DNA of 64,000 nucleotides. Origin: Candidatus Binataceae bacterium. GTDB lineage: Bacteria; Desulfobacterota; Binatia; Binatales; Binataceae. Numbering within the stretch: position 1 is the stretch's first letter; every line of letters begins with the position of its first letter. Shown piece by piece: positions 18,596 through 27,518 of the stretch. Both the position numbers and the translations under genes were made by a program. The notes under the pieces are model-generated. The model was not told where the DNA came from and ran no database searches. It saw nothing but the letters and a program-made list of their open reading frames with translations. Location of the stretch: positions 62,001 to 126,000 of the forward strand of contig DATGHL010000008.1 in assembly GCA_035308025.1 (NCBI GenBank), written 5' to 3'.

Positions 18596-18832
18596 CTACA
18601 GCGCCGGTGTCTGCCCTAGCGAATAGACTGCGTACAATACCAACGTTGAAGCGGCCGCGTCCGGATTGTCCGGGGTCGGCAGCGTCAGCGGCACATCCCA
18701 GCTCGCCGGCAAACCCAAGGCTGCACGCGTAAGGGGCGTCAGTGCGATGATCGCGGCTACCGGCGCCGGCAACCCTACCGTGTTGCGCGGAAGATAGACC
18801 AATGAAAAAATCCCGCCATTCGCATCGACCAT
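18596..18832 (-). CDS. Small protein at the end of the tail-fibre operon
   Basis: A 78-aa ORF starting at the ATG at 18832, with AGGAG eight bases upstream inside the end of the preceding gene region. It begins MVDANGGIFSLVYLPRNTVG and ends in a hydrophobic, alanine-rich tail. A longer ORF in the same frame reaches 19054 but overlaps the fibre gene and is not credible. It may be a fibre accessory or chaperone by position; there is no recognisable family. Confidence 0.55.
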   Translation of the reverse strand: MVDANGGIFSLVYLPRNTVGLPAPVAAIIALTPLTRAALGLPASWDVPLTLPTPDNPDAAASTLVLYAVYSLGQTPAL

Positions 18833-18849
18833 TAATCCAGCTCCTGTAG

Positions 18850-19452
18850 CTAAAAGCCCACCGCGATCCAGTAAAAGCCGGTGAGACCGGCCTTCGTTCC
18901 GCTCGCCACCGCGACCGTGCCGCTGCCATCCCAGTCGGAGAAAAAGCTGATTGAATTTCTGCCCAGCGGCGTTACCGTCTCGAGCGCCAACGCCGAATTT
19001 ATCAGTGCCCCATCGCCCGCCGTATTGTTCGTAGCGTAAAACCCGCCCGCCCACTCATTGGCGTTGCTGAAAGCGCTCGGCAGCGTCACGGTGAAGACCG
19101 CGTTCTCGACGCCACCTCCGGCCAACCCGGCAAATGAATAAAATCCCCATTGGATTATCATTTGTATCTGCCCGCGGCTGACGTCGGCAAAGGGCACGGC
19201 AATATAGCCATTCTGACCCATCGAGCCGCTGAACAGCGCCTCGAAGGCCTGTAGAAGCCCGATATTCGCTATATTTGTGTCCTGCCGTCCCTTTATGTAC
19301 GAGGTCCGATTAGCCAACTGCTGATGAGGCTGATTACTCAGACCGATTCCGCCGAAACCCGCGCCGACCGCCGCTCCCTCCACCGCATCGGTCTGCTGAA
19401 TCTCATAAATCTCATTCGCACTGAACTCCGGACTATCGATTAATGTCGCCAT
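18850..19452 (-). CDS. Phage tail fibre protein with gp53-like C-terminal domain
   Basis: A 200-aa protein with NGYIAVPFADVSRGQIQMII then QWGFYSF, and an ending AGLTGFYWIAVGF. This is the pattern of the small receptor-binding C-terminal domains of phage fibres (gp53-like). The N-terminal part holds GIGLSNQPHQQLANRTSYIK, often seen at the fibre attachment region. Likely a receptor-binding tip. It is in the place where P2 has its H/G fibre genes. Confidence 0.7.
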   Translation of the reverse strand: MATLIDSPEFSANEIYEIQQTDAVEGAAVGAGFGGIGLSNQPHQQLANRTSYIKGRQDTNIANIGLLQAFEALFSGSMGQNGYIAVPFADVSRGQIQMIIQWGFYSFAGLAGGGVENAVFTVTLPSAFSNANEWAGGFYATNNTAGDGALINSALALETVTPLGRNSISFFSDWDGSGTVAVASGTKAGLTGFYWIAVGF

Positions 19453-19465
19453 CGCCGCGCACCGC

Positions 19466-20110
19466 CTAGAAGGTTAGCGTCCACGTTCCTGAATAGTTGC
19501 CCGCGCCCGTGTACCCGAAGGCCGGCACGCTCACGTGCGCGATCAGTGGTCCCGGCGCCTGATGAAACGCCACCAATGTCCAGGTCACGCTGCCGTCCGT
19601 CGTCGTCCCGTTCAGCGTCGTTGACCATCCGGGCGCAGCGCCACCCGTCGTCCCGCTGATCGTGCAGCGCTGCACATTACCGTCACCATCCACCAGCAGG
19701 TTGCCCACCACCTTGGCCGCTCCCGCCGTCCATGACGGATTTGAACTCCCCTGCACGGCGGGCAATGCCACATTTGCCGAGTTCGCAAACAATCCCAGTT
19801 CCTGAATCGTCACGCCGTTCGCGCCGTAATCGGTCGTCAGCAATGAGTAGTTGAACTCAACGCTCCCACTGGATGGAAAGGTGTGCGCCCCGACGCCGTT
19901 ATAGTAAGCCGGGGCCGCCGCTAGTCCGGTGTCGGTTACCGCCGGGGCCGTTGCCCCCGAGCCGAAGCCCACCGCACTGACGTACTGTCCGGAGGTGATT
20001 CCAGCCACCAGGTTCGCCAACGCCGGCAGCCCGGCATTGACGAAGATGTTGCTGCACTCCCAGATGATCCGTCGCCGCTCATATAAACGCACTATTCCTG
20101 TTGGCCGCAT
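19466..20110 (-). CDS. Phage tail fibre/collar-type protein
   Basis: A 214-aa, glycine-, serine- and threonine-rich protein lacking obvious catalytic motifs. The N-terminal part (VRLYERRRIIWECSNIFVNA, ALANLVAGITSGQYVSAVGF) resembles proteins following gpI in myovirus prophages. The middle and C-terminal part is predicted to be beta-rich. It lies between gpI and the gp53-like fibre. Function by position: adsorption structure. Confidence 0.6.
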   Translation of the reverse strand: MRPTGIVRLYERRRIIWECSNIFVNAGLPALANLVAGITSGQYVSAVGFGSGATAPAVTDTGLAAAPAYYNGVGAHTFPSSGSVEFNYSLLTTDYGANGVTIQELGLFANSANVALPAVQGSSNPSWTAGAAKVVGNLLVDGDGNVQRCTISGTTGGAAPGWSTTLNGTTTDGSVTWTLVAFHQAPGPLIAHVSVPAFGYTGAGNYSGTWTLTF

Positions 20111-20220
20111 AACTTTCCTCGATTCCCTCGCATATCTGCGACACGCGCCGCACTGCTATCTCACTAAGCGATGCCCGACTGCTGCCGGCAATCGCTCATC
20201 GCCTTCCTGTTTCTCCACGC

Positions 20221-21054
20221 TTAGCCATTCGCCGAGATTGCCGCGCCCTGCACCACGACTCCCGAGTCCGCAACCACAGGCTCATTCGCCCCATAAGTAA
20301 TTCCGGCATGATAGAAGTGTTTGGCGTAGGTCGGCATTATCGACTTGCTGTCGGCGACCGGCCATGCCATCGCGCTAATCTGATCCGTCGGCGCAGGCGC
20401 GTTGTCATTCTGCTTGAAAATGCTCACGACGGTATCCAGCGGGACCGGCGTGAAATCCTTCACTCCCGCCAGATTCAACCAGAGCGAATCCAAATACGCC
20501 CGCACAGGCTTGAAGAAATTCACCGCCGCGATAATCCGGGCCGGATCACCCGCGCCCACCGGCTGATTAATCTGATTGATTACGACGCGAAAGACCGCCC
20601 AGCCCTCGCTCGTCGGATATTGCGATCCGCCCCAGCTCGCCTGCCCTTCCTGCAGCGTAACCTCATTCCAGCCAAGCGCCGCCAATGCAGTCTTTATCGC
20701 GTAGGGTGTCCCTCGTGTTCGATGAAGTGGAATCGCCGCGCCGAGCAGCGTGCGCAACGACGTATAATCCGATACTCCCGCCGCATCCGCGGTTGAACTC
20801 AGTGTATCGATGTCAGTCAGCGAGTCGATATCCGTCAGCGCATCGATTGATTCACCACTGCTCGATCCCAGTTGCCATTGCGGCGCCAGCATGTCGAACT
20901 GCCACGCCAGCAACAGCAAACTGCTGTCAGGCGCCGAGTCCAGCCGATACACGAGCGTCGGGCTCAGATCGAGCGCTCCCAGCCGCTGCGTCAGTTGCAA
21001 CAGCGCCTGGCCACGCACGTCATTGATCGACGGTTGAACGGTTAGGGATGCCAT
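20221..21054 (-). CDS. P2 gpI-like baseplate protein
   Basis: A 277-aa protein with the gpI hallmarks LLLLAWQFDMLAPQW and RTRGTPYAIKTALAALGW, and the later PVRAYLDSLWLNL. gpI works with gpJ at the edge of the P2 baseplate. It follows gpJ by 5 bp, as in P2. The C-terminal ~60 residues extend past the usual domain. Confidence 0.88.
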   Translation of the reverse strand: MASLTVQPSINDVRGQALLQLTQRLGALDLSPTLVYRLDSAPDSSLLLLAWQFDMLAPQWQLGSSSGESIDALTDIDSLTDIDTLSSTADAAGVSDYTSLRTLLGAAIPLHRTRGTPYAIKTALAALGWNEVTLQEGQASWGGSQYPTSEGWAVFRVVINQINQPVGAGDPARIIAAVNFFKPVRAYLDSLWLNLAGVKDFTPVPLDTVVSIFKQNDNAPAPTDQISAMAWPVADSKSIMPTYAKHFYHAGITYGANEPVVADSGVVVQGAAISANG

Positions 21055-21059
21055 CGGCT

Positions 21060-22229
21060 TCAGCTATGGATTGGCCCGGTTGCCTGCGACAAAGCAATTG
21101 ACGTGCAATTCGCCCACTGTCCGGCCGATAGCGGCGTATATGACGGCGAAGTGAGCGTAACCTCATACACCCCTGACACCGATACTGCCTCGATTATCTG
21201 ACTCGGCACGATGTCCCGCTGAATCCGCGAGGCCAGCGCTACTGCAAACGCTTGCACCGCGGCGCTAGCGGCCGCCATAGTCGCCACCGGATCAGCGTCA
21301 GTGTACAGCGTTAGCGTCCCAGCAATCTTATAATCAACTTCCGCCACCGGCAGCACATTAACCGTGTCAGTCAGCGGTCTTACGCTGTCGGCGCTCAGCG
21401 CGCTGAGCACGTTGCTTAGTAGAGTCCCGCCCGCTATGCCGGCATTGTTCGGCGCTGGCGCGGGTTGAGTATTGATCGGGCCTGTCAGTACAAACACTGT
21501 CACCTGGCCCGGCGCTGGGGAAACGACTTGTGCGTCGATTATCGCGGGGTCGGCCCCTAGCGCGAAAAATCGATACGCCCCCTCCGGACCTGCCACGCTG
21601 AATTCGTTCGGCGCCGCCTGAATCCGCGTCCGCAAGTGATCGTCAGTCTCCGGCGCCGAGCCTCCGCTACTGACGGCAGTGTTGGCGACCGACGCGATTA
21701 GCACGCTCGGATTCAGCTGGATGCTGATTTGCCCGGCCAAATACCCATTCGCGCCCGAACCAGTCGCTGTCGCCGTCGCCGCGACGTTGCCGCTCGATTG
21801 GCCGGCCGCGATCGTCATTGCCTGGTCAGTCGTAAATGTATACTGTCCGTCCGAGCTTCCCACCGGCGTACCCGCTGGCACCGTGTAGGATACCGGTAGC
21901 GTTGCCGCTAGCGTAAATTGCAGCGTCGTCACCGCGCTCTGCGCCGTCAGACGCGTGACGCCCAACAATTGACCCAGGTAATCGATCATCGGAAACGTTG
22001 CGTAGGCCAGCAGATTCTGTTGCCCCGCATACTGTATCGCGTTGCGCACCAGCGACTCGCGATACGCGTATAGATTGATCAGCAGACGCTCCACCTGCGC
22101 CGGCTGTAATGTCCGGCCCGCTGCCGTCTCGAACTCGGCAATCATGTCCGCCAAGATCAAGTTGGGATCGAGGCCGTCGGCATCGTTGACGAACACCGGC
22201 GGCGGTAGGGTTGGAATAGCCGCTCCCAT
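21060..22229 (-). CDS. Baseplate J-like protein (P2 gpJ)
   Basis: A 389-aa baseplate wedge protein. The N-terminal MIAEFETAAGRTLQPAQVER then LLINLYAYRESLVRNAIQYA is diagnostic of the family. GTPVGSSDGQYTFTTDQAMTI and SGGSAPETDDHLRTRIQAAP follow. It connects wedge and fibres in the contractile tail. Order W-J-I matches P2. Confidence 0.93.
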   Translation of the reverse strand: MGAAIPTLPPPVFVNDADGLDPNLILADMIAEFETAAGRTLQPAQVERLLINLYAYRESLVRNAIQYAGQQNLLAYATFPMIDYLGQLLGVTRLTAQSAVTTLQFTLAATLPVSYTVPAGTPVGSSDGQYTFTTDQAMTIAAGQSSGNVAATATATGSGANGYLAGQISIQLNPSVLIASVANTAVSSGGSAPETDDHLRTRIQAAPNEFSVAGPEGAYRFFALGADPAIIDAQVVSPAPGQVTVFVLTGPINTQPAPAPNNAGIAGGTLLSNVLSALSADSVRPLTDTVNVLPVAEVDYKIAGTLTLYTDADPVATMAAASAAVQAFAVALASRIQRDIVPSQIIEAVSVSGVYEVTLTSPSYTPLSAGQWANCTSIALSQATGPIHS

Positions 22230-22294
22230 CAGAGCCTGCTCCTCTTATCGATTGTTTCTGCGTCCACGATGCCTACAACTCATCGCGCGCCTGT

Positions 22295-22762
22295 TTAAAA
22301 ACCTTGCGCCGCGGGAATTATGTTTACTTGGGTCACCTGTGGCGCGTTGGTAATGCTTCCCGCGCTTCCCTGCGCGCCCAGTTTTAGTCGCCAGGTTGCA
22401 GCCACACTTAAATGAGCGCCTGATTGCGTCGACCCGCCGACCACTGGCGCCACGGTTACCCCAATCAACTCAATTCGGGGCTCCCAGCGGATGATCGCTT
22501 CAGTTACCTCCCGCACAATCGCCGCAGTGGCTACGTTGATTGGATAATCCACATATTTCCATAAATCGATGGCGAATGTCGGGCGTAATGGGTCTGATCC
22601 CTTCGGTGTCGTTAGAATTATCTGGACGCACTGATTAACATCCTGCAGCGCCTGAACGACGTTTCCGATCCCGGCGCCCGCTGCGCCGCCCGCGGTCGAG
22701 TCCAGCATCAAGGACCAGTCCGCCGAAGTGATATCCCCGAGAGTAATTGCGCCGGCGGGCAT
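22295..22762 (-). CDS. GPW/gp25-family baseplate wedge protein (P2 gpW)
   Basis: A 155-aa protein with the family signature LTTPKGSDPLRPTFAIDLWK, then VREVTEAIIRWEPRIELIGV. gp25-like proteins start sheath polymerisation at the baseplate. The C-terminal ~40 residues are longer than P2 gpW (115 aa). It lies between gpV and gpJ. Confidence 0.92.
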   Translation of the reverse strand: MPAGAITLGDITSADWSLMLDSTAGGAAGAGIGNVVQALQDVNQCVQIILTTPKGSDPLRPTFAIDLWKYVDYPINVATAAIVREVTEAIIRWEPRIELIGVTVAPVVGGSTQSGAHLSVAATWRLKLGAQGSAGSITNAPQVTQVNIIPAAQGF

Positions 22763-22801
22763 TTATCGAGCTGCTCCTGGTTGCATACTCTTCAATCTCA
22801 C

Positions 22802-23341
22802 CTATTCGGACAGTACTTTCACGCTCGCGCTGGTTATCGTTCCCGTCCCGGCAGGACAGGTCACCGAATCCCCCAGGCGCGCCACGCCTCTTAGTGGTGC
22901 GGTCCCTAGATTAATCAACCTCTGGGCAACCACGTTAACGTTGCCTGCGGCGTCGATGTTGATCTCCGCGCCGCTCGCCGTTACGTTTACAGTACCCCCT
23001 GAAGGAAGCGTGATCGCCAACGCGTGCTGCGAACGATCATACTCGAAGGCCGCCCCGTCCTTGGCGCTCCAATGCAATTTGTCCGCGGTCATGCCTGGCG
23101 GTGGGGTATCCACCGTCGAATAGATCGCGCCCAGAACCGCCCCGTCTTCATCAAATTCATCCATCAAGCACACGACCTGCTCTCCGATGTCCGGAAGGAA
23201 ATAGCCCTTATCACTTTGGCTCTTTAACACCATCACAGGCAGCCACCAGCTCTGCATTTGGTCGCGATCCGGAAACGTCACTCGCACGCGGCATCCCGCA
23301 GCATCCTGCGCCTGCACTATTCCAACGCGAAACGCGCTCAT
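22802..23341 (-). CDS. Baseplate spike protein (P2 gpV-like)
   Basis: A 179-aa protein starting at the ATG at 23341 (MSAFRVGIVQAQDAAG). It has an N-terminal OB-fold (RVRVTFPDRDQMQSWWLPVM, then GEQVVCLMDEFDEDGAVLGA) and a C-terminal beta-helix-like repeat region (GGTVNVTASGAEINIDAAGN). It forms the membrane-piercing spike at the tail tip. The longer ORF to 23638 runs antisense-like through gene D and is rejected. Confidence 0.9.
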   Translation of the reverse strand: MSAFRVGIVQAQDAAGCRVRVTFPDRDQMQSWWLPVMVLKSQSDKGYFLPDIGEQVVCLMDEFDEDGAVLGAIYSTVDTPPPGMTADKLHWSAKDGAAFEYDRSQHALAITLPSGGTVNVTASGAEINIDAAGNVNVVAQRLINLGTAPLRGVARLGDSVTCPAGTGTITSASVKVLSE

Positions 23342-23379
23342 GTTGAGCCCCTCTCGGCCGTCCTTCGCCACTCTCGAAT

Positions 23380-24408
23380 TCACCCCGTCGACGCGACAGA
23401 ACTGCGTAACTGTCTCGCGGACACCTCGGTTGTATAGCCACTCGACCGGGTCAACCGATGGCGCGCCAACTCGATAAGGTAGTTTCCGTCGTTCACGCCA
23501 AACCCCGTAAGGGTGATTACGTTCCCGGCAACCAACGTCGTCGACCCTGGCGCTTTCAACCTCGCAGTCCGCTGCTTCGCGTTCATATCGTGCAACACGC
23601 TCTGTGCTTTGAGAAGTGCCTGTTCGATGGTCTCGCAACGCGCGACCATCTTGACTGTGTCGCCGGTCGGCGCTTGCATCGCTGACGTTACGCTTTGCGT
23701 TATCAGTTCCTTGGTGTACGGCTGCTGATAACTCACCTGTGCATCTTTGAAAATTTCATGTGTCTTGTTCGTAAAGCCGAATGTCAACAAGTCCGAGCGC
23801 CCTAATACCATCGCGGGCGTACTGCTTTCTAAAGTAGAGATCGCGTAAAATACCATTTGCGTTCCGCGTACCGTGAACTCATAACCTTGGGCTTTGGCGA
23901 GACGTCGCAAAAACTCCAGATCCGTCTCTTGTCTCTGCGTTATGCGCTCGAACGCAACGTTGAGCGAATTATCGGCCCCAATTACACTTAGGGAGTACTT
24001 GCTGGCGATCGTAGCCGCTATCTCGGGCAGCGTTTGGTCTTCGTATCCAAGGCTGTTCCGCGTGCGCGTCGCCGGCGTGATCCAGGCTTCCAAACAGCGC
24101 ATGTAAACACTGTCCGGCGGGCCGCTGAGCTCCACTTCATCTACCTCGAAGTCCCCGCAGGGCAGCAGGACGTCCCGTTCGTATCCTAGGAGCAGGGTCA
24201 ACCGATCACCCAGTTGCGGAGACCACGGTCCTTGCCACAACTTTTGGTGATCCTCGAGCGTGACTTCAATCTCGCTCGCCGCGCCTTCTAACCGGTCTTC
24301 ATAGGTAATTCCGGTGACCATCGACGAAATGTCCGCCGTGATGTTGACGCCTTGATAGGTTAATACCCATTGCGGCGCTCTTACCGCATACCCGAGTGCA
24401 GCGCTCAT
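23380..24408 (-). CDS. Late control / tail hub protein D (P2 gpD-like)
   Basis: A 342-aa protein of the gpD family, the hub of the P2 baseplate. Visible are APQWVLTYQGVNITADISSM, the DHQKLWQGPWSPQLGDRLTL segment and ITQRQETDLEFLRRLAKAQG. It follows gpX, as in P2. Near full family length (P2 D is 387 aa). Confidence 0.92.
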   Translation of the reverse strand: MSAALGYAVRAPQWVLTYQGVNITADISSMVTGITYEDRLEGAASEIEVTLEDHQKLWQGPWSPQLGDRLTLLLGYERDVLLPCGDFEVDEVELSGPPDSVYMRCLEAWITPATRTRNSLGYEDQTLPEIAATIASKYSLSVIGADNSLNVAFERITQRQETDLEFLRRLAKAQGYEFTVRGTQMVFYAISTLESSTPAMVLGRSDLLTFGFTNKTHEIFKDAQVSYQQPYTKELITQSVTSAMQAPTGDTVKMVARCETIEQALLKAQSVLHDMNAKQRTARLKAPGSTTLVAGNVITLTGFGVNDGNYLIELARHRLTRSSGYTTEVSARQLRSSVASTG

Positions 24409-24455
24409 TCAAGTTCTCTAGCCAGGAGACCGTTGCATTCTGCCGCCTAGCCGCA

Positions 24456-24680
24456 TCACAATGCGGGCTTCCAGGGCGGCAAATTCGCGGTCTGAGCTTG
24501 GCTTACCTGCAGAAGTGGAATTGCCAGAATTATTCCGGAATCAAAGACTGCGGATATTGGGACTTGCGGATTCGCCATAATTATCGAAGTGTACAATGTT
24601 GGGTCGCCGTAATATGCCCACGCCAGCAAATCCCACCGCTCACCCGCGAGGGTCGTGTGGCTTATGTACTGCGATGCCAT
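24456..24680 (-). CDS. Tail protein X (LysM-like, P2 gpX)
   Basis: A 74-aa LysM-type protein with GERWDLLAWAYYGDPTLYTS, IIMANP and the closing ILAIPLL. The order U-X-D is the P2 order. It helps attach tail components near the hub. Confidence 0.9.
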   Translation of the reverse strand: MASQYISHTTLAGERWDLLAWAYYGDPTLYTSIIMANPQVPISAVFDSGIILAIPLLQVSQAQTANLPPWKPAL

Positions 24681-24692
24681 TTGACCTGACTT

Positions 24693-25349
24693 CTAGGTTG
24701 CTGCGCGCACAATTGCGCTCGCAAGAATGTCCGACGGCATACTCTGGGAAATCACGGGAGCAGTGCTCGGATTAGCCAACAATGGTGACACCCCAACTGT
24801 TGCGAACGAAGGAGCTAGGTAGGCAGTAGCGGTGGTAGGGCTTTGTGAGGACACTCCGGAAGGCATGCTGTAGCCAATTGCGCCGGTTACGCCTCCCACC
24901 GGAGCGGGCACTACTGCGATTGGCGCGAACGAGGGTAACGGCAGCAAAGTCGGGTTCAGCTCGCTGGTGAGTGCCCACTGTTTCAGATCCACTCGAACAG
25001 TGGCTGACAACATGTCGCCCTGATCACTCATTTGCTTTGCAACTATTTCGAGTGTGGTAATTACGAAATACCCTCGGTGATCACCGTTGCCAAACACTAA
25101 AGCACGCGCCTGATGGTCGGCCGCCGCGGTTTCCAGAGCCGCGATCTGCACCGTCGGATTGCTGAATGAGGTATGAAACAGCATCTCGAGACTGATTGCT
25201 TCGAGCCCGTACCCAATCCATTGCAGTCTCGGCAAATCTTCAATTACCCGCTGCTCGACATAGTTCCAGTGTTGCGCGCGCACCAACCTATTTGGTGCAG
25301 TCAGCGTCGCAAATACGATTTCGCCTAACACTGCGAGCATGACACCCAT
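24693..25349 (-). CDS. Tail protein U (P2 gpU-like)
   Basis: A 218-aa protein with the gpU core PRLQWIGYGLEAISLEMLFH and GDHRGYFVITTLEIVAKQMS. The C-terminal ~80 residues are an extra proline/serine/threonine-rich tail not needed by the family (P2 U is 159 aa). gpU is a tail terminator or completion protein. It lies between the tape measure and gpX. Confidence 0.88.
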   Translation of the reverse strand: MGVMLAVLGEIVFATLTAPNRLVRAQHWNYVEQRVIEDLPRLQWIGYGLEAISLEMLFHTSFSNPTVQIAALETAAADHQARALVFGNGDHRGYFVITTLEIVAKQMSDQGDMLSATVRVDLKQWALTSELNPTLLPLPSFAPIAVVPAPVGGVTGAIGYSMPSGVSSQSPTTATAYLAPSFATVGVSPLLANPSTAPVISQSMPSDILASAIVRAAT

Positions 25350-25403
25350 TCACCTCTTGAAGGCTTTGCTTCGCGCGTGCTCATTGAGCTTATTCACGTC
25401 GCC

Positions 25404-26618
25404 TTAAAAGCTTGAGCGGTTTTGTTTCGCCGCTTCGCGCCTGAGCAGATCACTCAGTTCGTACGCATGCTCGCTCATTATTCTTAAGATTCGCTGCTCA
25501 AGTCCGCCGGAGCTTTCGTCACTGTGGACGACCACCGTGGGCGAGTAATTGACGATTTGGCCTTCAGCGGCCGCGACTTTTCCGCCCCGGTCGGCTCGTG
25601 CTGCACCTCTGATTTCCTCGACCGATCCTCGGGATCTCGTTAACGGAACAGTCGCCATCGCAGCTTTACGTAATGTCACCACAGTGTTGGTTAAGGTATG
25701 GCCTTTCTTATCATGGCCGACCGTGCCGTTCGACGACGACGAGGGTTGCGCCAAAGAAACGAGCGGTACACTTATCGACTTTAATTCGAGTACTCGGTTC
25801 CGCGCTAGCGCGACCAAGGAGCGCAATGTCGGCCCTCGGCCATTTTGCATCACGAGGCCGAGTTGCGACGTTTGAGTCATCGTCGTTGCTTGATCGTCGC
25901 GGCCGCCAAGAGCGCGCGCCCCAGTCAACCTCTTTAGTCGGGCAACCTTCACAGATAGCGAGGCAGAAGTGGGTGTTTTCAGCTCGAGAACGCTCCCTCC
26001 AGGTCGCGTTGTGGAGTCGCGGCTATTGCGAGTGTTCAGCCTGCTCAAGACTGCACGAATTCCGCGATTCATTGTTCCGGCAACTGAGTGCAGCGGTCGC
26101 CGGATCGCTGCGAGGGTCGCGATCGATGTCTGCAGCGATCGCATTCCCGCTTGAGCAATACTTTCGTTGTCTACTGCGAGCGGCACGAGTAGAGCATTTA
26201 AGTTTCGTGTGTCTAGGGTGAGCCCGACGCTATTCGCCACACGCGTGTTTGAAGCGGGGTTGGACGCTAGACTCTGATCACTGCTGCCGTGTGACGCATC
26301 TGTTCGGGCTGAGAACAACCAGCGTCTCAACCAGTTCATTCGTGCTCCCGCGCCTTTGCCGGCACTGGCTTTAAGCTGAGCAATCATTGACAGCTTGCCT
26401 GAAGGATTGAGTCTAGGCCCGGGTTTGGCTTGCTCTCGAGCAAACGCAGAGTCGGGCTCGTTTGTGCCAACTGCGGCGAACGGAATAACTAGCTTCCAAA
26501 AGGCCCGCGACCCGCGGACCGCTGCCTGGGTCCTCTCTAACACCCGACTCGTACGAGTCAGCTGCGCTTCAAGCCTCCCCATTCGCGGTTGGTCCCTCTC
26601 TATAGAGTCAAAGCTCAT
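25404..26618 (-). CDS. Short tail tape-measure-like protein
   Basis: A 404-aa protein in the position of P2 gpT (815 aa). The C-terminal INYSPTVVVHSDE-like strand (QIVNYSPTVVVHSDESSG) followed by an amphipathic helix (LEQRILRIMSEHAYELSDLL) is the usual end of tape measures. The N-terminal part is serine/arginine/leucine-rich with helical stretches, but the usual long hydrophobic segment is missing. GC is lower than in neighbours. Either a very short tail or a deleted gene. Confidence 0.6.
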   Translation of the reverse strand: MSFDSIERDQPRMGRLEAQLTRTSRVLERTQAAVRGSRAFWKLVIPFAAVGTNEPDSAFAREQAKPGPRLNPSGKLSMIAQLKASAGKGAGARMNWLRRWLFSARTDASHGSSDQSLASNPASNTRVANSVGLTLDTRNLNALLVPLAVDNESIAQAGMRSLQTSIATLAAIRRPLHSVAGTMNRGIRAVLSRLNTRNSRDSTTRPGGSVLELKTPTSASLSVKVARLKRLTGARALGGRDDQATTMTQTSQLGLVMQNGRGPTLRSLVALARNRVLELKSISVPLVSLAQPSSSSNGTVGHDKKGHTLTNTVVTLRKAAMATVPLTRSRGSVEEIRGAARADRGGKVAAAEGQIVNYSPTVVVHSDESSGGLEQRILRIMSEHAYELSDLLRREAAKQNRSSF

Positions 26619-26933
26619 GCTGGCGTACTCTCTTCTCGGCCATCGAACGGCTTCGCATTCTTTGTCAGCCGGAACACCCGGTCTTTTTTAGTTCGCGAAA
26701 CGACCGACGTGTGGCGCCGTGATCGGATGCCTTAAGCCTTTGTCATTCGCCTCAGCGGATGCTTCTTCACTGTCTTCGCTAGTTGTCATTTCTGCGAAGC
26801 CTAGGTCACTCGAAGATCCACTTCCTTGTGCTTGCCCGCGCAAACAACTTGAGCATTGCATATAGTCGATGTCGACATTGAGGTTCCTTTGAACGGAATG
26901 TGCTTGATTGTTCGAGTTTGCTCGCTCTCACCT
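26619..26933. other. 315-bp gap without a supported gene
   Basis: Between the E' stop and the tape measure start. On the minus strand only tiny ORFs (about 25 and 33 codons) are present, neither resembling a phage protein. In P2 the T gene follows E' closely, so this gap may be eroded sequence. No repeat or terminator was recognised. Confidence 0.4.
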
Positions 26934-27116
26934 TCAGTCTCTTTCTGCCGAGCGATCCAACTCTCGGCCGCGCTCGGCGATCTGCCACCAATAAGCTGCC
27001 TCGGTGAGACTCATTTTCTTCAACTCCGCGAGACAAAATCCAAATGCGATTAATTCTGCGATTGCTTCTGCGCTCAGGAGGCTGCGCTGGACGCTCCTGG
27101 CGCCGCCGGAAAATTT
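26934..27116 (-). CDS. E' frame of the tail assembly chaperone, made by -1 frameshift
   Basis: In the -1 frame relative to gene E, an open frame runs from the slippery site at 27110-27116 to a TGA at 26934-26936. It encodes EAIAELIAFGFCLAELKKMS, then LTEAAYWWQIAERGRELDRS, which is the P2 gpE' type domain. It lacks its own well-placed start, so it is most likely made only as an E-E' fusion, as in P2 and analogous to lambda G-GT. It chaperones the tape measure. Confidence 0.75.
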   Translation of the reverse strand, partial: KFSGGARSVQRSLLSAEAIAELIAFGFCLAELKKMSLTEAAYWWQIAERGRELDRSAERD

Positions 27117-27370
27117 GCGCTCCGCTCTCCCTCCATCACCGCGGACTGCAATACGAGGCCGTCCTCAGCCGACAGCTCCAGCACATCTTCGTATACAACA
27201 CGCTTGCCATCGAGCACTATTACTTCCGCGATTAGGGCCGTTGCGATGATCATTGGTTCGCTGCTGAAACCCGTGGTCCGATGCGCCTGCAGCAGATCTC
27301 GCACCTTCGCTTCACGCAGCGTCGCGCTGCGCCCGCTCGGCAGTGTTATGGTTTTTGTCTCCTCGTTCAT
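27074..27370 (-). CDS. Tail assembly chaperone E (P2 gpE-like)
   Basis: A 98-aa protein: MNEETKTITLPSGRSATLRE, a helical middle and a stop at 27074-27076. It is placed between the tail tube and tape measure, exactly where P2 has E. Near its 3' end the coding strand reads gcA AAT TTT, a perfect X XXY YYZ slippery heptamer, allowing a -1 shift into the E' frame before the stop. Confidence 0.8.
   Translation of the reverse strand: MNEETKTITLPSGRSATLREAKVRDLLQAHRTTGFSSEPMIIATALIAEVIVLDGKRVVYEDVLELSAEDGLVLQSAVMEGERSANFPAAPGASSAAS
27110..27116 (-). promoter_or_regulatory. Programmed -1 frameshift site in E/E'
   Basis: The coding strand heptamer AAATTTT is read A AAT TTT in the E frame. It lies about 11 codons before the E stop, and the -1 frame stays open from here through the whole conserved E' domain. 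Confidence 0.7.
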
Positions 27371-27518
27371 TGCTTACTTCCTCCCTCATACTTGACTTCT
27401 TTGACGCTGAATCCACGCCCGCTACAATGCGGTCGGAGTTCATCCAATCCGCGTTGTTGTCGCGTTTGGGACAACCCGCGTTTCGACGGGACTTTTGTGC
27501 TCTGGAGCCCGCGCGTCG

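Noticed and set aside
18596-19054. 152-aa version of the last fibre-operon ORF
   Set aside because: Its first half overlaps the fibre gene out of frame; only the part from the ATG at 18832, with a good ribosome site, is credible.
26806-27036. 76-aa minus-strand ORF over the E' region
   Set aside because: It is in a different frame from the conserved E' domain and has no recognisable content.
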